Below, piece by piece: positions 1 through 5,497 of a DNA stretch of 6,566 bases. Below the pieces are notes generated by a model. That model worked only from the letters and a program-made list of their open reading frames with translations, was not told where the DNA came from and did no database searches. Location of the stretch: NCBI GenBank assembly GCA_902766185.1, contig CACXCQ010000059.1, forward strand, positions 1-6,566, in the 5' to 3' direction. The position numbers and the translations under genes were made by a program. This DNA is from an uncultured Eubacteriales bacterium. Its GTDB lineage: Bacteria > Bacillota > Clostridia > Peptostreptococcales > Anaerovoracaceae. Each line of letters starts with the position of its first letter. Positions within the stretch are counted from its first letter, which is position 1.

Positions 1-813
1 AAGGAACAGGAACACCATCAGCAAAAGCAGGAATTTATAAAAGATGTTGAAGGTGTTCCGCACGCCCAGCCGCAGCACGCTGCCGCCGGCGATACCGCCG
101 GCGCTGCCGGACTGGTGTCCGGCAGGCGGCTGGGTCGGTTGAATGATCACATTCTCAACGACCTTGCCGTCGTGCATCTTGACCCGTCTGGTGGCATAGG
201 CTTCGAACTGTTCATAGTTATGGGTGACCACGATGACCAGCTTGTCCCGGGCGATCTCGCTGAGCAGGCTCACCACGCCCTGCGCGGATTCGCTGTCCAG
301 ATTGCCCGTGGGCTCGTCCGCCACGATGATGTCCGTGTCCTTGGCCAGAGCTCTGGCGATGGAAACGCGCTGCCGCTGTCCGCCGGACAGCTTGGACACC
401 TTGGTCTTACGGAAAGCCGTCAGCCCTACCCGGTCGATGATCTCATCCACCCTGCGCTGGATCTGCTCCTTGCTGTATCCGTTGATGAGCAGGATCAGCT
501 CGATGTTCTGGTAGACGGTATAGCTGTTGACCAGATTGAAGTTCTGGAATATGTTCCCGATATATTTTTTGCGGTATTCTTCGAAATCCGCCGCAAGGTA
601 ATGGCTGGTCTCCTCCCCGTTGATGTACATCTCACCTTCTTCGTAGGAGTCCAGTCCGGAGATGACGTTGAGCAGGGTGGTTTTGCCGCTTCCGGATTCA
701 CCGGTAATAACGACAAATTCTCCAAGGTCAAAATCAAGATTGACCTTGGAGATTCCGCTGGCGATCATTCCCTTGCTGTAATAGAATTTCGATACATTAC
801 GAAGCTGTATCAT
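1..813 (-). CDS. ABC transporter, ATP-binding domain fused to a membrane domain (3' end cut off by window)
   Basis: This gene encodes the nucleotide-binding domain of an ABC transporter of the MacB/LolD-like class, which couples ATP hydrolysis to export or extraction of substrates at the membrane. The 271 residues in the window show Walker A GESGSGKTT (38-46), the Q-loop in IFQN (Q90), the signature LSGGQRQR (142-149), Walker B DIIVADEP with catalytic E167, the D-loop NLD (171-173) and the H-loop H198. The ATPase domain is complete by about residue 225. A Pro/Gly/Ser-rich linker (226-246) follows, then a hydrophobic run FLLLLMVFLFL (261-271) that leaves the window. This suggests an ATPase fused to an FtsX-like permease rather than a stand-alone ATPase. 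The start is firm: an in-frame TGA lies directly before ATG, and AAAGGA sits 11 bases upstream. It follows the lipoprotein gene by 51 bases. The substrate cannot be told from the sequence. Confidence 0.93.
   Translation of the reverse strand, partial: MIQLRNVSKFYYSKGMIASGISKVNLDFDLGEFVVITGESGSGKTTLLNVISGLDSYEEGEMYINGEETSHYLAADFEEYRKKYIGNIFQNFNLVNSYTVYQNIELILLINGYSKEQIQRRVDEIIDRVGLTAFRKTKVSKLSGGQRQRVSIARALAKDTDIIVADEPTGNLDSESAQGVVSLLSEIARDKLVIVVTHNYEQFEAYATRRVKMHDGKVVENVIIQPTQPPAGHQSGSAGGIAGGSVLRLGVRNTFNIFYKFLLLLMVFLFL
84..125 (-). repeat. Two back-to-back perfect hairpins in the ABC linker-coding region
   Basis: Two perfect inverted repeats abut with no base between them. On the plus strand the first has 8-base arms at 84-91 and 96-103 with a 4-base loop. 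The second has 9-base arms at 104-112 and 117-125 with a 4-base loop. They encode the Gly/Ser/Ala-rich linker (about residues 230-244) between the ATPase and the membrane segment. In the mRNA they would form two stable GC-rich stem-loops. They may only reflect Gly/Ala codons in GC-rich DNA. Confidence 0.7.
719..752 (-). repeat. 13-bp perfect inverted repeat early in the ABC gene
   Basis: Perfect 13-base arms at 719-731 (tctccaaggtcaa) and 740-752 (ttgaccttggaga) flank an 8-base loop (732-739). The element lies about 62-95 bases into the coding sequence, covering codons of the segment ISKVNLDFDLGE, before Walker A. The mRNA would fold into a long stem-loop near the start of translation. The encoded residues are ordinary for an ABC ATPase, so the repeat need not be functional. 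Confidence 0.75.
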
Positions 814-864
814 TCAGCGTTATGTCCTTTCGTTGATATATTTCGTCCGTTCCGGCCGCGCGCC

Positions 865-1584
865 CTACTCGCTGAGGGCTGCCCTGAGGCTGTCCACGTC
901 GGAGGATGCGGGGTTGATCTCGTCCGCGCCCGTCTGCAGGCGGTCGCGCTCCACGCCGTAGTCGCTGCCGGAAACGGTCTCCCCGTTGATGGAGCACTCG
1001 CACTCCGACCAGTCCGGAGTATCCGGCTCGCCGTCGGCTACCGCCTTCAGTTCCTTGGTGGATGTGCCGCCGCCGCTCATGCTCACGGCATAGACCACGT
1101 CTTCCTTCCACTCATCGGAGGAATCGAAGAGTACGATGGTGGTGGGGCTGACACTTTCGTTGATCCACACTTCATAGGACGCGTCGGACTGCCAGTACCG
1201 CAGTCCCGAGAAGCTCTTCTCGTAGACGTTCACCGCCTTGCCATTCTCGATGGTGTAGATCTCGCAGGTGAAGCTGGGCGCAGAACCTCTGAAGATGACC
1301 ATCTCCGGTGTGCCGCTGCCGTCCAGATCGATCAGTCTGCCGCAGTTGACGCTGCCGTATTCGTCGATGAGAGCGTCCAGCTTATCGGCGTAAAGATCGT
1401 TCGCCGTTTTCTCCTTCGTGGTTTCTTCTGTCGTCGTGGTCTCCTCTGTGGTGGTGGCCTCCGTTGTGGTCTCCGAAGTGGGCTTCGAATCCCCCTTCTT
1501 GCCGCAGCCGGTCAGTGCCGCCATCCCGAAGATCATCATCACGGCGACGCTGAGGCCGAGGATCGTTTTCATCTTCACGTTCAT
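865..1584 (-). CDS. Putative secreted lipoprotein with Thr/Glu-rich stalk
   Basis: A 239-residue protein of unknown function, predicted to be anchored on the outer face of the membrane. It has a short charged N-terminus, a hydrophobic segment (about 7-24) and a lipobox LTGC with the lipidated Cys at 27. A low-complexity Thr/Glu stalk (36-60) and a globular domain follow. The segment RLIDLDGSGTPEMVIF (83-98) resembles the Asp-rich DxDGxGxPE calcium-binding loops (EF-hand/FG-GAP-like) common in clostridial surface proteins. This is a motif resemblance only. Cys at 81, 107, 195 and 197 could form disulfides. The ATG start is supported by GGGAGGG 8 bases upstream; Met5 is a less likely alternative. 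It begins 22 bases after the IMP dehydrogenase stop and is followed after 51 bases by the ABC gene, so it may be a partner of that transporter. No family was recognised with certainty. Confidence 0.88.
   Translation of the reverse strand: MNVKMKTILGLSVAVMMIFGMAALTGCGKKGDSKPTSETTTEATTTEETTTTEETTKEKTANDLYADKLDALIDEYGSVNCGRLIDLDGSGTPEMVIFRGSAPSFTCEIYTIENGKAVNVYEKSFSGLRYWQSDASYEVWINESVSPTTIVLFDSSDEWKEDVVYAVSMSGGGTSTKELKAVADGEPDTPDWSECECSINGETVSGSDYGVERDRLQTGADEINPASSDVDSLRAALSE
1405..1479 (-). repeat. Low-complexity Thr/Glu coding repeat (lipoprotein stalk)
   Basis: Imperfect repeats of the unit TTTEE/TTEE cover residues 36-60 of the lipoprotein, written mainly with ACC/ACG/ACA/ACT and GAG/GAA codons. 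Such stalks usually hold a domain away from the membrane through the cell wall. Copy number in this kind of repeat can vary between strains. Confidence 0.75.
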
Positions 1585-1606
1585 CGTCTTTTCCCTCCCT
1601 TTTGCT

Positions 1607-3118
1607 CTATCTGTTGTTGCTGCTTGGTGCCGTATCCTTGAGGATCACGTCATGAGCGCCGCCTTCCACGATACTGGTGGCGGACACCAGCGTGATCTTC
1701 GCGTTCTCCTGCAGCTCCCGGATCGTCATGGTTCCGCAGTTGCACATGGTGGATTTCACCTTGAGCAGGGACTGGCGCACGTTGTCGCTGAGGGGTCCCG
1801 CGTAAGGCACGTAGGAATCCACGCCCTCCTCGAACTTCATTCTGGCGTCTCCGCCCAAATCGTACCGCTGCCAGTTTCTGGCTCTTGCTGAGCCTTCACC
1901 CCAGTACTCCTTCACGTATGTTCCGTTGATGTTCAAACGGTTGGTGGGAGACTCGTCGAACCGGGAGAAATACCGGCCCAGCATCAGGAAGTCCGCACCC
2001 ATGGCCAGGGCCAGCGTCATGTGATAGTCGTAGACGATGCCGCCGTCCGAACAGATGGGAACGTAGATCCCGGTCTCCTCATAGTATTCGTTTCTCGCCT
2101 TCGCCACATCGATGACTGCTGAGGCCTGTCCACGGCCGATGCCCTTCTGCTCTCTGGTAATGCAGATGGAACCGCCGCCGATGCCGATCTTGACGAAGTC
2201 CGCGCCGGCCTCCGCCAGGTAACGGAATCCTTCTCCGTCCACCACGTTGCCCGCGCCGATCTTCACTTCATCGCCGTACTTCTCCCGCACGAAGGCCAGC
2301 GTCTCGGCCTGCCACTGAGAGTAGCCCTCTGAGGAGTCGATGCACAGAACGTCCGCGCCGGCCTCCACCAGCGCCGGGATCCGTTCCTCATAATCCCTGG
2401 TGTTCACGCCCGCGCCAACCACGTAGCGCTTGTTCTCATCCAGCAGCTCATCCTTGTATTCCTTGTGGGTATCGTAGTCCTTGCGGAAAACGAAGTAGGC
2501 CAGCCTTTGCTCATCGTCCACCACCGGCAGCGCGTTGAGCTTGTAATCCCAGAGCATGTCGTTGGCTTCGCTGAGGGTGACGCCTTCCTTGGCGTGCACC
2601 AGTTTGTCGAAGGGCGTCATGAACTCGCTGATCTTCGTCTCGGGATCCATCCGGCTCACCCGGTAGTCCCTGCTGGTGACCAGACCCACCATCTTGCCTT
2701 CCGACGTTCCGTCTTCGGTGACCGCTGTGGTGGAGTGGCCTGTCCGCTCCTTCAGCTCCAGCAGTTCCCGCAAAGTCTGGTCAGGCCGGATGTTGGTGTT
2801 GCTTCTGACGAATCCCGCCTTGTGGTTCTTGACCCGGCGCACCATTTCCGCCTGGCTCTCGACGGGCTGGGATCCAAAGATGAAGGATATGCCGCCTTCC
2901 TTGGCCAGGGCAATGGCCAGCTGGTCTCCGGAGACCGCCTGCATGATGGCTGACGTCATGGGGATGTTCATGGTAAGAGCCGGTTCCTCTCCTTTGCTGT
3001 ACTTCACCACCGGTGTCTTCAGGGAAACGTTCTCCACCCGGCACTCCGCGGATGAATATCCCGGTATCAGCAGATACTCGTTGAAGGTTCTTGACGGTTC
3101 CTCATAAAAATAGGCCAT
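1607..3118 (-). CDS. guaB: IMP dehydrogenase (Tritrichomonas foetus-like type)
   Basis: Oxidises IMP to XMP with NAD+, the committed step of guanine nucleotide synthesis in the cytoplasm. The 503 residues are full length: an N-terminal barrel part, a CBS-domain pair (about 102-222, inferred) and the rest of the (beta/alpha)8 barrel. Visible functional residues are D261 in CIDSSEG, the loop [13 protein letters not shown] with catalytic C319, phosphate-binding CSDGG (D358), GRYF (381-384), the flap dyad R418-Y419 in NWQRYDLGG, and EGG (485-487), which helps form the K+ site. These positions equal the T. foetus numbering as I recall it, with no gap needed. K310 and E431 are the residue pair linked to poor mycophenolic acid binding. 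The ATG start follows GAGGAG by a few bases. It lies 27 bases after the DUF523 gene and 22 bases before the lipoprotein gene. No other purine gene is in the window. Confidence 0.97.
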   Translation of the reverse strand: MAYFYEEPSRTFNEYLLIPGYSSAECRVENVSLKTPVVKYSKGEEPALTMNIPMTSAIMQAVSGDQLAIALAKEGGISFIFGSQPVESQAEMVRRVKNHKAGFVRSNTNIRPDQTLRELLELKERTGHSTTAVTEDGTSEGKMVGLVTSRDYRVSRMDPETKISEFMTPFDKLVHAKEGVTLSEANDMLWDYKLNALPVVDDEQRLAYFVFRKDYDTHKEYKDELLDENKRYVVGAGVNTRDYEERIPALVEAGADVLCIDSSEGYSQWQAETLAFVREKYGDEVKIGAGNVVDGEGFRYLAEAGADFVKIGIGGGSICITREQKGIGRGQASAVIDVAKARNEYYEETGIYVPICSDGGIVYDYHMTLALAMGADFLMLGRYFSRFDESPTNRLNINGTYVKEYWGEGSARARNWQRYDLGGDARMKFEEGVDSYVPYAGPLSDNVRQSLLKVKSTMCNCGTMTIRELQENAKITLVSATSIVEGGAHDVILKDTAPSSNNR

Positions 3119-3145
3119 TGCTTTCTCCTCTCTTCCAGTGCTGTT

Positions 3146-3610
3146 CTATCGTTCGTTGGCTGCCACGAAGGCCGCCGCGTCCTCGATCTCCTCTTCCGAG
3201 AAGACCTCGAAGCCGCAGGCCCTCAGATAGCCCGTGGCAAGGCCCTCCCCGGGGATCTTCGTCCCCGTGAAGCTTCCATCGTGGATCTCGCTGCTGCCGC
3301 AGGAGGGGCTTCCCTCCTTCATGACGCAGCAGATCACGTCCTTTTCTGTTGCGATCCGCAGCGCCTCCTCAGCCCCGCGGACATAGTTCTCCGTTACGTC
3401 GTTTCCGCTGCGGGTGATCACCTGATCCCCCTGCAGCTGCGCCTCTTCCCTGGGCACCGGCAGACCCCCGAGGATCTCCGGACATACGGGAATCAGCCTG
3501 CCCTGCTTTTTCCATTTTCGAAAAACAGGATGGTCGCAGGCTTTCTCCGCGCCGTCGTAACGGACGGCCCTGCCGCCGTACAGGCATTCACTGACCAGGA
3601 TCTTTTTCAT
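3146..3610 (-). CDS. DUF523 family protein, TudS-like Fe-S desulfurase candidate
   Basis: A 154-residue member of the DUF523 family, of usual length. Family hallmarks are the N-terminal KILVSECLYG (C9), the motif VCPEILGGLPVPRE (C43, E45), the segment TRSGNDVT, and KEGSPSCGSSEIHDGSFTG (S101, C104). C9, C43 and C104 are the expected ligands of a [4Fe-4S] cluster. DUF523 includes the thiouracil desulfurase TudS, in which an open cluster iron removes sulfur from a thiolated base; E45 and S101 match residues I recall as important there. Extra cysteines occur at 25, 94, 95 and 132. The actual substrate is unknown. The ATG start gives the family N-terminus directly. The ribosome site is weak (GGAAGAG about 9 bases upstream). 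It appears to be first in a group with guaB, the lipoprotein and the ABC gene. Confidence 0.9.
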   Translation of the reverse strand: MKKILVSECLYGGRAVRYDGAEKACDHPVFRKWKKQGRLIPVCPEILGGLPVPREEAQLQGDQVITRSGNDVTENYVRGAEEALRIATEKDVICCVMKEGSPSCGSSEIHDGSFTGTKIPGEGLATGYLRACGFEVFSEEEIEDAAAFVAANER

Positions 3611-3627
3611 CGCGTCTCTCTTCCGGC

Positions 3628-3650
3628 GGCCTGCGCATTCTCTGCAGGCC
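3628..3650 (-). promoter_or_regulatory. Leader hairpin upstream of the DUF523 gene
   Basis: Perfect 7-base arms at 3628-3634 (ggcctgc) and 3644-3650 (gcaggcc) flank a 9-base loop, ending 17 bases before the DUF523 start codon. If the -10 at 3660-3665 is used, the transcript would begin at about 3653 and this stem would lie at its very 5' end, where such stems often protect mRNA from decay. It has no U-tract and is not a terminator. Confidence 0.5.
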
Positions 3651-3659
3651 GTCCATGGT

Positions 3660-3665
3660 ATTCTA
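3660..3665 (-). promoter_or_regulatory. Possible -10 box for the DUF523-guaB group
   Basis: The minus strand reads TAGAAT here, matching five of six bases of TATAAT. The only candidate -35 at 17-base spacing is ATGCAA (about 3683-3688), a poor match to TTGACA. The site sits in the 142-base gap between the PFL-family gene and the DUF523 gene, the largest gap in the window and the natural place for a promoter. The call rests on position and one hexamer. Confidence 0.3.
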
Positions 3666-3739
3666 CTACAGTTCTGTGTTCATTGCATGGAGAATCCGGC
3701 GTTATCCGACGATTTTCCGCGGGATCTCCGCCACTGCCC

Positions 3740-3754
3740 GATCGGCGCCCGATC
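3740..3754 (-). other. Hairpin across the PFL-family stop codon
   Basis: Arms gatcgg (3740-3745) and ccgatc (3749-3754) with a 3-base loop form a 6-bp stem that includes part of the TGA stop (3753-3755). No U-run follows on the minus strand, so it is not a classical intrinsic terminator. It could be a 3'-end stabilising stem or chance. Confidence 0.35.
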
Positions 3755-5108
3755 AGTTTTTGAAGGAATGCACCGGCGCGGGGATGCGTCCTCCTCTGCC
3801 GATGAATCCGCCGGTATCGAACCCGTTGACCTCCATGATCGGAGCCGAACCGAAAAGTCCGCCCCAATCCACTTTGTCTCCGGCTTTCATGCCGTAGACC
3901 GGGATCACCCGGACCGCCGTCGTCTTATTGTTGATGACGCCGATGGCCGCCTCGTCCGCGATCATGGCGGAAATGGTCTCCTCCGGCGTGTCCCCCGGAA
4001 TGGCGATCATGTCCAGTCCGACGGAGCAGACGCTGGTCATGGCTTCCAGTTTATCAAAGGTCAGGCAGCCGTCCTCCACTGCCGCGATCATCCGGTTGTC
4101 CTCGCTGACGGGGATGAATGCGCCGGAAAGACCTCCCACGTGGCCCGAGGCCATGATGCCGCCTTTTTTGACTGCGTCGGTGAGCATGGCCAGGGCGGCT
4201 GTGCTGCCGTGGGCTCCGCACCGCTCCAGTCCCATGACCTCCAGGATCTCCGCCACGCTGTCTCCCAGCGCCGGGGTCGGCGCCAGGGAAAGATCCAGGA
4301 TCCCGAAGGGGATCCCCAGCCGGCTGCTGACCTCGCGGCCGATGAGCTGGCCCGCCCGGGTGATCTTGAAGGCGGTCTGCTTGATGACCTCCGCGATCTC
4401 ATCCATGGACGCGCCGTCCATCCCCTGCAAGGCAGTGCGCACCACTCCGGGTCCGCTGACGCCCACGTTGATCACGTTTTCCGCTTCACCGACTCCGTGG
4501 AACGCCCCGGCCATGAAGGGGTTGTCCTCCACCGCGTTGGCAAAGGCAACGAACTTGGCGCAGCCGAAGCTGTTGTTGTCCCGGGTCAGGTAAGCCGTCT
4601 TCCTGATCATGGGGCCCATTTTTTTCACCGCGTCCATGTTGATCCCGGACTTGGTGGAGCCCAGGTTTATGCTGGCGCACATGTTGTCGGTCTCCGCCAG
4701 CGCATAGGGGATCGCATCGATGAAGGTCTCGTCGCTGTGGGTACAGCCTTTGTGCACCAGCGCCGAAAACCCGCCGATGATATCCACGCCCACATCCTTG
4801 GCGGCGTGGTCCAGCGCTTTGGCGTAAAGCAGCCAGTCCTCCTGTTTCCGGGCGTTGGCCAGGGCGATGGGCGTTACGGAGATCCGCTTGTTGACGATGT
4901 GGATCCCGTACTCCTCACCCACGGCATTCGCCACCGGCACCAGATCCTTCGCCAGCCGGGTGATCTTGTCGTACACCCGCGCCGCCGCCGTCCGGTGGTC
5001 TCTCCCAAAGCAGTCCAGCAGGGATATTCCCATGGTGGTCGTCCGGATGTCCAGGTTCTCCTTCTCCAGCATGTGGATGGTTTCCAGTACGTCTTTGTAG
5101 ATTGCCAT
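3753..5108 (-). CDS. PFL family protein (UPF0210/DUF711)
   Basis: A 451-residue, full-length member of the UPF0210 (DUF711) family, called PFL-like because of structural likeness to pyruvate formate-lyase. Its biochemical role is not established. Conserved family stretches are [13 protein letters not shown] (21-33), [11 protein letters not shown] (72-82), [14 protein letters not shown] (147-160), GVSGPGVV (216-223), [18 protein letters not shown] (271-288), [10 protein letters not shown] (298-307), the C-terminal [12 protein letters not shown] (417-428) and [15 protein letters not shown] see no glycyl-radical motif of true formate-lyases, so that activity is not expected. The ATG has a strong site AGGAGGGG that overlaps the stop codon of the preceding ACT gene, so translation of the two is probably coupled. 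The same gene pair is found in streptococci (SP_0238/SP_0239, from memory). It is probably a cytoplasmic enzyme or ligand-binding protein partnered by the ACT protein. Confidence 0.95.
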   Translation of the reverse strand: MAIYKDVLETIHMLEKENLDIRTTTMGISLLDCFGRDHRTAAARVYDKITRLAKDLVPVANAVGEEYGIHIVNKRISVTPIALANARKQEDWLLYAKALDHAAKDVGVDIIGGFSALVHKGCTHSDETFIDAIPYALAETDNMCASINLGSTKSGINMDAVKKMGPMIRKTAYLTRDNNSFGCAKFVAFANAVEDNPFMAGAFHGVGEAENVINVGVSGPGVVRTALQGMDGASMDEIAEVIKQTAFKITRAGQLIGREVSSRLGIPFGILDLSLAPTPALGDSVAEILEVMGLERCGAHGSTAALAMLTDAVKKGGIMASGHVGGLSGAFIPVSEDNRMIAAVEDGCLTFDKLEAMTSVCSVGLDMIAIPGDTPEETISAMIADEAAIGVINNKTTAVRVIPVYGMKAGDKVDWGGLFGSAPIMEVNGFDTGGFIGRGGRIPAPVHSFKN

Positions 5109-5111
5109 GGT

Positions 5112-5119
5112 CCCCTCCT
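5112..5119 (-). promoter_or_regulatory. Ribosome binding site overlapping the ACT stop codon
   Basis: The minus strand reads AGGAGGGG, with core GGAGG 5 bases before the PFL-family ATG. Its first two bases belong to the UAG stop of the ACT gene (5118-5120). A ribosome finishing the ACT protein would cover this site, which favours coupled expression of both proteins. Confidence 0.85.
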
Positions 5120-5387
5120 AGATCTTATGCATGGTGTCGAAGATTTCTTCCTTCTGGATCCGGATGGACAGACCTTTTTCCTTGCCCAGCTCCTCCAGCG
5201 CCGTCTTCAGTTCCCCAAACCCTGTCTGCGTCTCATCGATGCGCACCAGCATGAGCATGGTGAAGTACTCCTGCATGATGGTCTGGGTGACGTCCTCAAT
5301 GTTCACGTTCAGTTCGCTGAGCACTCCGGATACCCCGTACATAATGCCCACCTGATCTTTTCCGATGACCGTAATGATCGCTTTCAT
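5118..5387 (-). CDS. ACT domain protein (UPF0237)
   Basis: An 89-residue, single ACT-domain protein of the UPF0237 family. It starts with the typical MKAIITVIGKDQVGIMYGVSGVLSELNVNIEDVTQTIM: beta strand, the ligand-turn segment GKDQVGI (9-15), helix, and the NIEDV turn (29-33). ACT domains usually bind small ligands such as amino acids at dimer interfaces. A stand-alone ACT protein beside a PFL-family gene is a conserved arrangement, and it probably senses a metabolite for its partner. The ATG is the only usable start, because a TAA lies in frame two codons upstream. The strong Shine-Dalgarno lies 31 bases away with a hairpin in between. The stop overlaps the next gene's ribosome site. Confidence 0.93.
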   Translation of the reverse strand: MKAIITVIGKDQVGIMYGVSGVLSELNVNIEDVTQTIMQEYFTMLMLVRIDETQTGFGELKTALEELGKEKGLSIRIQKEEIFDTMHKI

Positions 5388-5398
5388 GTATTAAGCCC

Positions 5399-5415
5399 GG
5401 CGCGAGAACCGCGCC
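5399..5415 (-). promoter_or_regulatory. Hairpin between Shine-Dalgarno and start codon of the ACT gene
   Basis: Arms ggcgcg (5399-5404) and cgcgcc (5410-5415) with a 5-base loop form a 6-bp all-GC stem. It lies exactly between the AGGAGG site (5419-5424) and the ATG (5385-5387). When folded, it would reduce the linear 31-base distance to about 14 bases. This could act as a structured spacer or a translational switch. Confidence 0.6.
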
Positions 5416-5418
5416 ACT

Positions 5419-5425
5419 CCTCCTT
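5419..5425 (-). promoter_or_regulatory. Distant Shine-Dalgarno of the ACT gene
   Basis: The minus strand reads AAGGAGG within AAAAAGGAGGAGT, a near-perfect anti-16S match. It is 31 bases from the ATG, much farther than the usual 5-9. No closer purine-rich site exists and no start codon lies in frame nearer to it, because an in-frame TAA intervenes. Confidence 0.6.
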
Positions 5426-5470
5426 TTTGTCTTATCGTATGCTATGTTGTCCGCTGCTGCGCCCGCCCTG

Positions 5471-5493
5471 CCTTTGCGCGGTCCGCGCAAAAG
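5471..5493 (-). other. Long GC-rich hairpin after the CbiT-like gene, no U-tract
   Basis: A nearly perfect inverted repeat (plus strand cctttgcgcgg / ccgcgcaaaag around a central t) begins 4 bases after the CbiT-like stop codon. It gives up to 11 pairs with one G-U, the innermost being too tight to close in RNA. The bases after it on the minus strand (AGGCAGGG) are not a U-run, so it is not a classical terminator. Its downstream arm can also pair with the hairpin at 5399-5415. Confidence 0.55.
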
Positions 5494-5497
5494 CTGG

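Noticed and set aside
115..1641. 508-codon open frame on the plus strand
   Set aside because: It is antisense to the ABC ATPase and the lipoprotein, both well supported by motifs. It has no ribosome site and low-complexity Cys/Gly/Leu runs opposite the Thr/Glu stalk.
3119..3145. Purine riboswitch ahead of guaB
   Set aside because: The gap to the upstream gene is only 27 bases, too short for an aptamer, and it contains just a ribosome site.
3607..3867. Small minus-strand frame in the gap before the DUF523 gene
   Set aside because: It overlaps the end of the PFL-family gene in another frame, is Arg/Gly-rich, and has no family likeness or proper ribosome site.
3753..5108. Pyruvate formate-lyase activity for the PFL-family gene
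   Set aside because: No glycyl-radical motif or adjacent Cys pair of true formate-lyases. The sequence fits UPF0210 throughout.
5430..5460. Possible -10 (TACGAT) ahead of the ACT gene
   Set aside because: Only four of six bases match, and no -35-like hexamer lies 16-18 bases upstream.
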